Source of the DNA: Inia geoffrensis
Taxonomy: Eukaryota > Chordata > Mammalia > Artiodactyla > Iniidae
DNA: 64,000 nt
Direction: 5' to 3'
Assembly (NCBI GenBank): GCA_036417435.1
Contig: CM070907.1
Coordinates: forward strand, 63,286,001 to 63,350,000
The translations under genes and the position numbers were made by a program. The notes under the pieces are model-generated. The model saw only the letters and a program-made list of their open reading frames with translations, did no database searches and had not been told where the DNA came from. Shown here in pieces: positions 54,440 through 64,000 of this stretch (the stretch's first letter is position 1; each line of letters opens with the position of its first letter).

Positions 54440-55975
54440 GGTTGTTACTGAACCAAATTTGGGTCCACTCACCTGTGTGCAGTAAAGGCAATCTACTGAC
54501 ACTAGGTTGTGGTGAAGAGAAGTGCAGCATTTATTGCAGGGCCAAGCAAGGAGTATGGGCCGTTAATGCTCTAAAGACCCAAATTCCCTGATGGCTTTCA
54601 GGGAAAGGTTTTCAAAGAGAGGGTGAGGGAGAGGGTTGTAGGTGTGGACAGGTGATCAGCTGTGGACATTCTTCTGATTGGCTGGTGGTGAGGTAAGTGG
54701 GAGTCAACATCATCAACCTTCTGGTTCCAACCAGTCTGGGGTCTATGTGCTCGGGGTCAAAATGCAGTTAACTTCCTCCACCTGGTGGGGGTTTCAGTAT
54801 CTGCAGAACAGCTCAAGGACATGGCTCAGAATATTATCCACAGCCCTTGAAGAGGAACTAAAGGTCCTGGCCTGTTTAATGGCTAAACTGTTATTATTTT
54901 GTCTTGCTTGTTTTCCTTTCTGCATTTTCTCACTTCTCTGATTAAATTTGCTCTTTGGGACTCTGCGAGGGCCTAGGAGGCTAAAGTTTTTCTACAAACA
55001 AGATGCAGGCGGAGCACATAGGAAGGGTCTGTCCTGGGGAGGCACCATAGGATCCTGATCAATTACAATCTCCCCTTTTCTTTGATACTCCTCAATCTTG
55101 AGGGAGAACAACTGGAGAACAAGGAATAGAGTTTTGGATAGAGAGGTTAGTCAGAAACTCAGCAGAGGAACTCACTTCTAGGGGGGAATTCGTTTCGGGG
55201 TGGCTGGAAAGAGGGCTCAGCCACCCACTGGTGTGAGGACTCTAAGAAGCCCTGCCCCGGATCTGCAGATCTACATCAGTAGGGACAAGTAGGAAACCCA
55301 GTTCCAAAATTCTTACGAGTGCAGTGGAGGAAGGGCACTCCGCACTGTGGGTCAGTGGTAACAATTTTGTTTCTTTCTGAATCCTAGAGTCAGACACTGG
55401 AGTGATTCAGGGTCAGGGAGACCAAGGGGATTTTTGTGGCAATAAAGGGCTGTTTGTTAAAGGCCCGCTTGATCCTTGCTTGTTTTACTAGATCTCAACA
55501 CAACAGTTCTCTGTATTTTTCTTGGAATAAAACTGGCTTTTGCACTAGACACAAGGAACTGTGCCCTCAAGCAGCAGAGGCTTTCTAAATATTAGTGACT
55601 TTAACTTGATTAAGTATTTCCATTTCCTACTCCTGTGACTTTGTGAGGCTCAAGTTCCCAGAAAGGCTGCTTTTTTGACCATGACTCTTTCGATTGGTTA
55701 TGTTTTAGGTCATTCTGTCCTTATGATCTACGTAAGTGCTAAAAAACATCAAGATACTTTTAAAAGATTCTTCACGTGGAAAAGTTTTCAGATTTCCAGC
55801 CAGCAAAAGAGTTTGAAAGGACTGCAGATGCAGATATACTCAAAGATTCTTAGTAAAACGTTTTGTCAGCATTTCCTTCCTCAAATCCTTTGCTCAACTC
55901 ACTGACCTCTCGCCTTCTTGGGTTAGGGCCATCTTTTTGTATAGTCTCAGCTATAAAAATATGCTAGGCCTTGCA
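54440..55975 (-). repeat. Antisense endogenous retrovirus LTR-like region
   Basis: On the minus strand the left edge reads as a class I LTR end (GACCCAAATTTGGTTCAGTAACA-like, 5'-TGTTACTGAACC on +), with a polyadenylation signal AATAAA (TTTATT at 54530-54535 on +). At the right edge a purine-rich run (minus strand of about 55974-55990) precedes TGTTGCAAGG, resembling a polypurine tract and LTR start. About 1.5 kb is long for one LTR, so the region may be composite. No intact viral gene is seen. Confidence 0.45.
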
Positions 55976-56539
55976 ACATTTCCCTCCTCCTAAGAGGAAT
56001 GAAAATTAACTCTGTTGGATTCCCCTCTGCCTGCCTAACAGGGGCCAGTGAAGCATTTTTATCTTTAAAGGCCTCAGGCACCAAATCAGAGGGATGGTGG
56101 GCTCTGGCCTTACTTGAGGCTCCGGTGCAAGTGTGCAATTTAACTTCAGATCTTTGACGTTCTTTGACTGCTACATTTCATTTTGCATGGGTCATTTTCT
56201 CCTAGCCACTTAAAAAGTGTCCTCTGTGGCTTTTGCGCTATTTATGTAAAAACGTCAACTTGGGATACAGCAGGGCCTAAAATCTATGGAGAAGGTACAC
56301 ATTTCCAACATGCCTGTAACATCTGCCGAACACTAACAGTTTGGATTTGCTTATTTTTCCTTTTATAAGCTTTTAACTTTTTTTGCATTTAATTCCTTTG
56401 AAATATTTAAATTCTAAAACTATAAACTAGAATTCTTTTTTAGGATATCTCAGATCTCAAGCTACAATATGTGACATGGTAGGGCTTTGAGGTCATTGAG
56501 CAGAAAAGGTTCAAGAAATTAGCAATTCTTTTAATAAAA

Positions 56540-57060
56540 AATGTATGACTACGATAGCGGCTGCTAGTTTTCCTTCAAATCTATTCTCCCCGTTTCAATA
56601 ACAATACATTCATTTAGTTGTTGAGTTGAGAATACGGTCACCCCAATTAAAGTCTCTGTTTCCCAGCTTCCCTTGCAGCCACGTGACAAAGTTCTGGCCA
56701 ATGGAAGGTGAACAAAAGTTGTGCACAATTTCTGGGTCATCCCTTTCCCTCCCCTTCTCCCCCCTTCTTTCATCCTGCTGCTTGGAATGTAGTTCTGCTG
56801 CTCAGTCACAGTGGACTGTGTGACGAGAGGAACACCTTAAGGCCCATGGAACAGCAAGACACCCAACACCTAAAAGTGGACACCTAACAACCTTGCAAAG
56901 CTGCCGTGCCCACTCAGACTTTCACAAGAGAAAATAAACTTCTGTCTGGTTTGAATCATTGTTAGTGTGAACTTTCTGTTACACACAGCCAAACCTAATC
57001 CTAAAACAGAGACTGACATGAATATTAATCTCACTGAAGTCAATGTTTTCAATAGTAAAA
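56540..57060. repeat. Probable ancient interspersed repeat
   Basis: CCCTTGCAGCCACGTGACAA, TTCTGGCCAATGGAAGGTGA and the closing AAATAAACTTCTGTCTGG have the look of an old LTR or DNA-transposon fossil. Family unassigned. Confidence 0.4.
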
Positions 57061-57444
57061 TGTAGTCTCCAGGACACTAAATAAGACTTTGCGGTAAGTA
57101 TCTATTCTCTGTTATAAATTTTAAAAAGGGCTCAAACTACTTTAGAAAGTATTCTGCTTTATCTGAGGGCATCTAAAACTGCCGACCTAAGTATACTTAG
57201 ATTTGTCGGGCTTGCTGTTTTCAAAACAGTGTTCTGTCACACCAAACTACAGTATTGCTCAAGCTGCCTGAGCACCCAGGACTCCTGCTTGAGGTCATGT
57301 GGAGTGAGAGGCTCGGGGTTCTGCTTTGGAAGCAGCTCATGGAACCTCCACCAGCACTACGCTGACATCAACTATGCAAACAGAGCAGGTTGGATAAATC
57401 CAAAGACTGATATTTTCAAAGGTTCTTCAGTAATACTAATAATG

Positions 57445-57680
57445 GCAAACACTTAAATGCACTTATTAAGCACACTTTACTTACATTAACCTAGTTGATC
57501 CTTCTTATAGTCCTATGAAGGTAGGGTCTCTAATCATTCTCATTTCACAGATAAAGAAACAGGCAGAGGGAAATTTAGTAACTTTCCCAAAGTCTCCCAG
57601 CTAGTAAGAGACGGTCAGGATTTGAACACAGGTGTTTTGTCTCCAGAATCTAGGCTCTTAACCACAAGCTATTCTGCATT
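57445..57680 (-). repeat. MIR
   Basis: Antisense MIR: CTCATTTCACAGATAAAGAA, CCCAGCTAGTAAGAGACGG, CTCTTAACCACAAGCTATTC. Confidence 0.85.
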
Positions 57681-57689
57681 CCAGTAAGA

Positions 57690-57905
57690 ATAGTAACTAT
57701 GTATTGAACTTCTATCACGTGCCAGACTGTTTTAAAATGCTTCCATTTATTAATTCATTGACTACATTGGCCCTATGAGTTAGGCACTATTATACCATTT
57801 CACAGATGAAACTGAGGCACAGGGAGAGTATGTAACTTGCCCAAACTAGGGTTCAAACCCATAGCAAGGCTGCAGAGTCCACACTGTTACAGCTATGCTG
57901 CATTT
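57690..57905 (-). repeat. Second MIR in tandem order
   Basis: CATTTCACAGATGAAACTGA, GGGTTCAAACCCATAGCAAG. Independent MIR copy next to the previous one. Confidence 0.8.
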
Positions 57906-58184
57906 TCTCATCAAGAAGCAGGTACTTTCCTCAATGATGGAAATGCTTTCAGAAGGGAAAGAGAATGCTCTTCAAAAAAAGAGCATTTTCTGCACATTGT
58001 CCTCCGTATACACCTGTATTCCAGGCTCTCCATCTGCCTTTCTTCCACCTCCCAGCCCATCTCACCTCCACTCCGGACCACTCAGCTTCCCCCTTCCTCC
58101 CGCTGATTTTTCAGCCGATCTCCTCTCTCTTTTTTTAAACTTCCTTAACTCCTTCTACTCTAAGTAATTAATGCTGTTAGTACA

Positions 58185-60985
58185 TTCTTTTTTTCAGCTC
58201 TATTAAGATACAATTGACAAGTAAAAATTTCAGGTATTTACAGTGTATAATGTGATGATTTGATACACGTATACATTGTGAAAGTATTCCTGCCATAAAG
58301 TTAACACATCCATCACCTCACATGCTTACCTTTGGTGGGGGGCAAGGTGAGAACATTTAAATTCTACTTAGTAAATTTCCATTACACAATATAGTGTTAT
58401 CAACTATAGTTACCATGCTATTCATTAGATCCTCAGACCTTATTCTTTTTATAACTAAAACTTTGTACCCTTTTACTAACCTCTACCTATTTCCCCCACC
58501 CTCCAGCCCCTGCAAACCAATTTTCTACTTTGTTTCTATTTATTTTTTCTTTTAAATTCCACATATAAGTGATAGCATACAGTAATTGTTTTGCTTTTTC
58601 TGGCTTATTTCACTTAGCATAATGCCTCACAGTTTCATCTATTTTGTCATAAATGACAGGATTTCCTCCTTTTTAAAGATGGACTATCTCATCGTGTGTA
58701 TATTTACCACAATTGTTTTTTTATCAGTTCATCTGTTAACAGACACTTAGGCTGTTTCCATACCTTGGCTGTAGTGAATAATTCTGCAGTGAACATGAGA
58801 GTACAGTTGTCTATTTGAGATAATGGTGCTGTTTCCTTTGGATGGACACCCAGAAGTAGGATTGCTGGATCATGTTCTATTTTTAACTTCTTGAGGAACT
58901 TCCATACTGTTTTCCATAGTGGCTGTACTAGCTTACATTCCAATCAACAATGCACTAGGGTTTCTTCTCTCCAAATCCTCACCAGTATTTGTCATCTCTT
59001 GTCTTGTTGATAATAGCCATCCTAATAGCCTCACAGGTGTGAGGTGATATCTCACTGTGGTTTTTTTTTTTTTGCGGTACGCGGGCCTCTCACTGCCGTG
59101 GCCTCTCCCGTTGCAGAGCACAGGCTCCGGACGCGCAGGCGCAGCGGCCATGGCTCACGGGCCCAGCCGCTCCGCGGCATGTGGGATCTTCCCGGACCGG
59201 GGCACGAACCCGTGTCCCCTGAATCGGCAGGCAGACTCTCAACCACTGTGCCACCAGGGAAGCCCCTCACTGTGGTTTTGAGTTTCATTTCCCTGATGAT
59301 GTGGTGCTGAGTACCTTTTCATGTACCTGTTGGCCATCTGTATTTCTTCTTTGGAAAAATAATTATTCAGGTCTTCTGCCCATTTATAAACTGGTTTTTT
59401 TTTTTTTTATGTTGAGTTTATGAATTCTTCATGTATTTTGGATATTAACCCCTTATGAGATGTATCATTTGAAAATATCTTCTTGTTCATTAAGCTGCCT
59501 TTTTTTGGTTGAGTTTTGTTTAGTTTCTTTTGCTGCACAAAAGCTTTTTAGTTGATGTAATCCCACTTTTTTATTGTTGCTTTTGTTACCTTTGCTTTTG
59601 GTGTCAAATCCAAAAAATAACTGCCAAGACCGACGGCGAGGAGGTTTACCCCCTATGTTTTCTTCTAGAGGTTTTCCAGGTGCAGGTCTTACATTTAAGC
59701 CTTTAACTGAGTTGATTTTTGTATATGGTGTAAGATAGGGTCCACTTTTATTCTTTTGCATGTGGCAATCCAGTTTTCCTCACATCAAGTATTGAAGAGA
59801 CTATCCTTTCCCTATTGTATATTTTCTGTTCCTATACTGAAAATTGACCATATATGCCGGGGTTTGTTTCTGGGCTCTATATTCTCTTCCACTGATCTAT
59901 GTGTCTGTTTTTATGCTAATACCATACTGTTTTGATGACTATAGCTTTGTAATGTAGTTTGAAATCAGGAAGCATGATACCTCCAGCTTTGTTGCTCTTT
60001 CTCAAGATTGCTTTGACTATTCAGCGTCTTTTGTGATTCCATACAAATTTTAGGACTGTTTTTTCTATTTCTGTGGAAAATGCTATTGGATAGGGCTAGC
60101 TAGCATGGAATCTGTAGAGTGCTTTGGGTAGTGTGGACATTTTGACAATATTAGTTCTTCTAATGCATGAGCACAGAACAGCTTTCCATTTATGTCTTCT
60201 TCAATTTCTTTCATCAGTGTCTTATACTTTTCAGTGTATAGAACTTTGACCTCATTGGTTAAATATATTCCTAAGTACAGTTGACCACTGGAAAACATTT
60301 ATATGTATATTTTTTTCAGTCAATATATACTACAGTACTACATGATCTACAGTTGTTTAAATTTGATTAGCTAATATACCATTGAAGTTTTACATCTATG
60401 TTCATCAGGCATATTGGCTTCTACTTTTCTTGTAGTGACCTTGTCCAATTTTATTATCAGGATAAAGATGGCCTCAAACAAAGAGTTTGGAAGTATTCTT
60501 TTTTATGTTTTGGAAAAGTTTGAGAAGTGTTGGTATTAATTTACTACAATTCACCAGTGAAGCCATCTCATAAATTGCCAGTGCTGTGGGTCTCATAAAT
60601 GCAAGTCTTGTTGGTGTTTTGGGGGTCCACCCCTTGTGTGGGAGTCTTAAAAGTTGAGGTGCTAAATGTGGGATCCAAACCCTTCACTCCTCAAGGAAAA
60701 GCTGGAATTGGACGTTCCCTCCCAATTGTTTGGTGCTGTGCTGGGGTGGAGTTTATGGTGAAAGTGTGTCTCAGCCTTACCTACGTGTTTTGATGTGGGT
60801 ATTGGTGTTCTCATTCACTTGATGTGTAAGGGTTGCTCAGCTATGACTCCATTTCCTATAGAGGTAACTGCTCCACGTGTAGCTGTACATTCAGTGTGCC
60901 TGTGGGACGAGGGGAGTTCAGAAGTCTCTTGTCACCTTGGTCAACCTTCAGTAAATGCTCCTTCTACTGTTTGTGTCTTATCTTT
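58185..60985 (-). repeat. Large antisense L1, split by a SINE
   Basis: Antisense 3' UTR at about 58185-58640, ORF2 C-terminal part (minus frame [20 protein letters not shown] at 58943), then SINE at 59065-59265, then more ORF2 to about 60598. The text at 60599-60985 resembles an L1 5' region. Coverage implies an internal deletion. All frames are broken. Confidence 0.75.
59065..59265 (-). repeat. CHR-type SINE inside L1, perfect TSD
   Basis: CTCACTGTGGTTTT occurs at 59051-59064 and 59266-59279. The host L1 reads continuously across it. Low divergence. Confidence 0.95.
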
Positions 60986-61049
60986 GGTCAGCTCTTCCAG
61001 CTAATCCTCACAGGGCCTAAGTTTTGCTCATACTTAAGGACTATTACAA

Positions 61050-61925
61050 TTGTCTCCTGACTGATTTGCCATTTCCTTCTTTTGTCTCTCAGTACAGCAG
61101 CCACAGTGACCTTTTTGCCAACAAAAGTTCTTAAAGAATCCTCTGCTCAACGTGTGCAGTGGCATCCCAGCTCAGAATGAAATCCAAACTTCAGCATGAC
61201 CTACAAAGCCCTGCCCACTGCCACCTCTTTGACCTCTGCTCCCACCAAGTTCCCTCTCACCCACTCTGCTCAAGCCTTCCTGGTATCCTTGCTGCTGCTC
61301 AGAGAAGCCAAGCATAGTCTCCTTTAGGATCTTTGGTCTTTCCTCTGCCTGTGTATGTGGAGAGGGCAGCCAGTCACCACATCTTACCATCTTGCTTCCT
61401 CACTTCATTTGTCTTTGCTCAAAGGTCATCTCATCAGAGGTCTTCCTTGATAACTTACAGAAAGTAGCACCATACTCTGACCATATCAGTCTATCCCTTC
61501 ACCCTTTTTTTCAGAGTACTCATCATGTCATGAAATATTTGTCCACTGACTATTCTCACAAGAAAATACACTCCATAGAAGCAAAACTTTTTTTTTTTTT
61601 CTGTAGAAACACATTTATCCAAATGACGGGCAGGAAGCAGTGGCAGCAGGGGCTGATGGTGGCCAGGTGGAGGCTGTGCAGATTAGCACTGCTCCCTTGT
61701 GATCCTGCTTTGATAGCCACCCAAGCTGTTGGCATCAGGGTCAGAAATACTTTCCCTCTTCTCCCAAACTGAATAAATAGCATCCCTCTCCCGAAAGCCG
61801 GGAGGAGACTCATGTGCTGAGCTTGGTGCCCTGTCACAGTCCACAAAACCCGTTTATTGTTTCTCACACCTAAAACTACTGGCTCATAGAAGGCTCTCAA
61901 AGTGTCAAGTGGATGAACAAAGTAA
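61050..61925 (+). repeat. L2 split by a retroposed insert
   Basis: Sense L2 text (TGACCTACAAAGCCCTGCCC, GTCTTTGCTCAAAGGTCATC) resumes after the insert with ACTGGCTCATAGAAGGCTC. Confidence 0.7.
61588..61843 (-). pseudogene. Retroposed transcript fragment, source unknown
   Basis: A 13-T run (61588-61600) marks an A tail on the minus strand. GATAAA (TTTATC at 61614-61619) lies about 13 nt before it as a possible polyadenylation signal. CAAAAC on both sides (61582-61587, 61844-61849) may be a short target duplication. The insert interrupts an L2. The body is GC-richer than its surroundings and matches no repeat I know, so a 5'-truncated mRNA 3' UTR copy is likely. A minus-strand frame crosses it but has no recognisable domain. 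Confidence 0.45.
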
Positions 61926-61929
61926 ATTT

Positions 61930-63400
61930 ACTTTCATCTTGAAGAAAACTCTTCCTTGGCCTGTATGCCCTCTGCTTATTGTCCTTTACCTTTTTTAGTT
62001 CATAATCAAGCTTCTTGATACCTCTACATTCTTCCCACCTCCTCGATTCCACGTAATCTGTCTTCTGTCCCTGCAATGCCTGGGTATAGCTAGGGGTAGG
62101 GTTTAAATTCCTACCTGCTCAGTCCAATGGGCAAGTTTGAGGCTTTATTTCACTTGAGTTGACTATTCCTGACTTCAGCTATGTCCTTGACATCTCTTTA
62201 TTGGTTATTCTCTAGCTGACCTTTCCTGGTCTCCATTAATTCTTTACTACCCTTTAATGGAAATATTCTCTGGGACTCATCACTGAACTTATCCTTAGCC
62301 CGCACAGTTGTTCCTTTGGTAATCTTGATCACTGTGATGTATTCTTCCACATATTTTCCATACTTTGGGTTAATTTCTTTAGATTTCCAGAAGAGGGATA
62401 ACAGGGCAAAGGATACAAATATTTTTATGGCTTTCTGAAAGGACTAATTTACAGTGCCCCTAAAAATGATGAGTTGCTAGTTTTCCCTCCCAGGAGTGAT
62501 AGGATTTGTACAGTGAAAATAGGTTAAACGTATAGATGCAAAGGGGCAGAAGACTCGAGTTCTATTCAGTGAAGAGAAAATGCCTGAGCAGAAGTACCTA
62601 GAATGGAGGTATGAGAAAGGTTGAAATTGTTGTAGACCTTGAATACTTGATGAGCACTGAGCCACACAAGCACACTGAAGGATTCCAGCAGTTAGTGCAG
62701 GACTGAAGGGGAGGGGCTGGAGCCAACCAGACAGATGAATCCAGCATGTGATGGATAATCCCCACCCTTCTCTGGAAGCTACAAATTGAGGAGAAAATTG
62801 TCAAGTGTCGAAACTTCGTGAAACATGTATGGCAAGGCTTGCGATTGAGAAACTATGCCAGAGAAGCTGCTTGTTAATTGTGAAACTAAAAATGCCTGTA
62901 GGTCCAGTAGTTTCCCATAACACAGGACAAGTTTCCTGGGGAGTTCCACTTACCTTCTAAATTTCATATGAAAGTAGAACTCCTGCCGATGAGTGGGAGC
63001 CCCTCTTCTCTACTGGGTAACCGGCAGGGAATCTTGTTCTCGTAAGCACTTCAGACCAGTACTCCTGTCTTCAGTGGAGACTCCTTCCCTCCACCTCATT
63101 GTCAGCAGACCAACCCTTCCCTGAGGGTTGAAAACATATCTTACCTTTGGTTGGCTTGGGAACTGGCAGAGCTTGGGGGTAGTGTACACTGGCTTCTAAT
63201 CTGGAATGATAACAGTAAAGATCTGAGTCTCTAATTGTCTACTATCTGCTGATGTAAACTAATCCATGACACTCACGCTGCTTTGTGTTGCAGGGATGGG
63301 GTGGGCGTGGCTTCAGGGAGGAATGCATTCCATTAATCTGATCTCTTAGTCTCTGATGTGAGCAATTCCTATTTTTAAACTTACGTGCTATACAGCAATT
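61930..63400. other. Intergenic, little recognised
   Basis: No gene seen. An antisense L1-like scrap occurs near 62360-62470. Confidence 0.4.
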
Positions 63401-63409
63401 GAAGTCCCC

Positions 63410-63620
63410 TAGCTAAAACCCAACACCCAGGTTATTCATCTGGGTACATTTTCTAAAAGCATAATTGCTGGGTGAAGGGTAAGAGCTCTCAAGTCTTCTG
63501 ACAACATATCACCAAAAAAAAAAAAAAAAAAAAAAAAAAAGGTGTACTGGTTTATACTCACTTCAGCTTTAGATTAGCAATCAAACTCTGTGTACTCTTG
63601 CCCATGCTGTTGTACAGATG
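63410..63620 (-). repeat. Old L1M scrap with 27-A run
   Basis: CATAATTGCTGGGTGAAGGG and GGTGTACTGGTTTATACTCA are antisense L1M text, interrupted by a 27-A homopolymer at 63514-63540. Confidence 0.5.
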
Positions 63621-63654
63621 CCGTTTGACAGGCAAAATGGTATCCTCCATAACA

Positions 63655-63890
63655 GTATACTGCACAGTGGTTATGGCAGACCTGGAGCCAGACCATAAGG
63701 GCCCAGGATTGCAGCTCAACCACTTAGTTGTTAAGGATCACACAGTAAGTGACTTACCCCAGCCGCTAGGCCTGTACGCTTATCTATAAAATAGGTATAA
63801 CAAAGGTGCCTCCTTCACAGACTTGATTAAATGAACAATCTGTCCAAAAATACTCAGAACAGCCTTACACTTGGAAAGCACTGCTGTTTT
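63655..63890 (+). repeat. MIR
   Basis: Sense MIR order: GTGGTTATGGCAGACCTGGA, then TTATCTATAAAATAGGTATA and TGATTAAATGAACAATCTG. Confidence 0.65.
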
Positions 63891-64000
63891 CATTTGAATT
63901 TTTCAGTTACTACTAAACTCTTTTCATTGGTCATTAGTATTTCATCTTTGGTGAACTGTTTTTTTTTTAATCATATCCTTCCCCTTTTTCTATTTGACTG

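Noticed and set aside
47896..64000. Possible 3' exons of PICALM, expected downstream by human synteny
   Set aside because: No stretch resembles PICALM coding sequence; the gene probably begins beyond the window.

Overview
This is a piece of a cetacean nuclear genome, inferred from repeat content. It carries about eleven copies of the tRNA-Glu-like CHR SINE type (start GGGCTTCCCTGGTGGCGCAG, A/T-rich tail, about 200 or 310 bp) plus CHR-2-like relatives. It also has cetartiodactyl L1 3' ends, MIR, L2, MER5, Tigger-like and MLT1-like fossils, and I saw no ruminant BovB or Bov-tA sequence. Codon-dense prokaryotic features, operons, IS elements and CRISPR arrays are absent.

The only protein-coding gene I can support is CCDC83 (coiled-coil domain containing 83) on the + strand. 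Ten coding exons from 11741 to 47880 join, with every intron bounded by GT and AG and every phase matching, into one open frame of 411 codons plus stop. The product is a charged, largely helical coiled-coil protein, mainly testis-expressed in mammals. A CpG-rich region at about 5200-5900 is the probable promoter and untranslated first exon. It holds a near-consensus RFX X-box and two CTCF-like motifs. From human synteny (SYTL2 - CCDC83 - PICALM) the flanks should lead toward those genes, but I recognise no exon of either here.

Layout: 1-5200, 5' flank of SINE, L1 and LTR-like fossils; 5200-5900, CpG island; 5900-11740, long 5' untranslated intron; 11741-47880, CCDC83 coding exons in introns rich in repeats; 47881-48600, 3' end; 48650-52665, an old sense L1; 52700-64000, intergenic DNA with a short SINE, an antisense LTR-like region, MIRs, a large antisense L1 split by a SINE, and an L2 split by an unidentified retroposed transcript fragment.

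No novel multi-gene system is visible. The items most worth a second look are the promoter motifs, a 30-T splice acceptor tract before exon 6, SINE/L1 insertions close to exons 7 and 9, and the unidentified retrocopy at 61588-61843. Repeat family names come from recognition by eye, so subfamily and edges are approximate.
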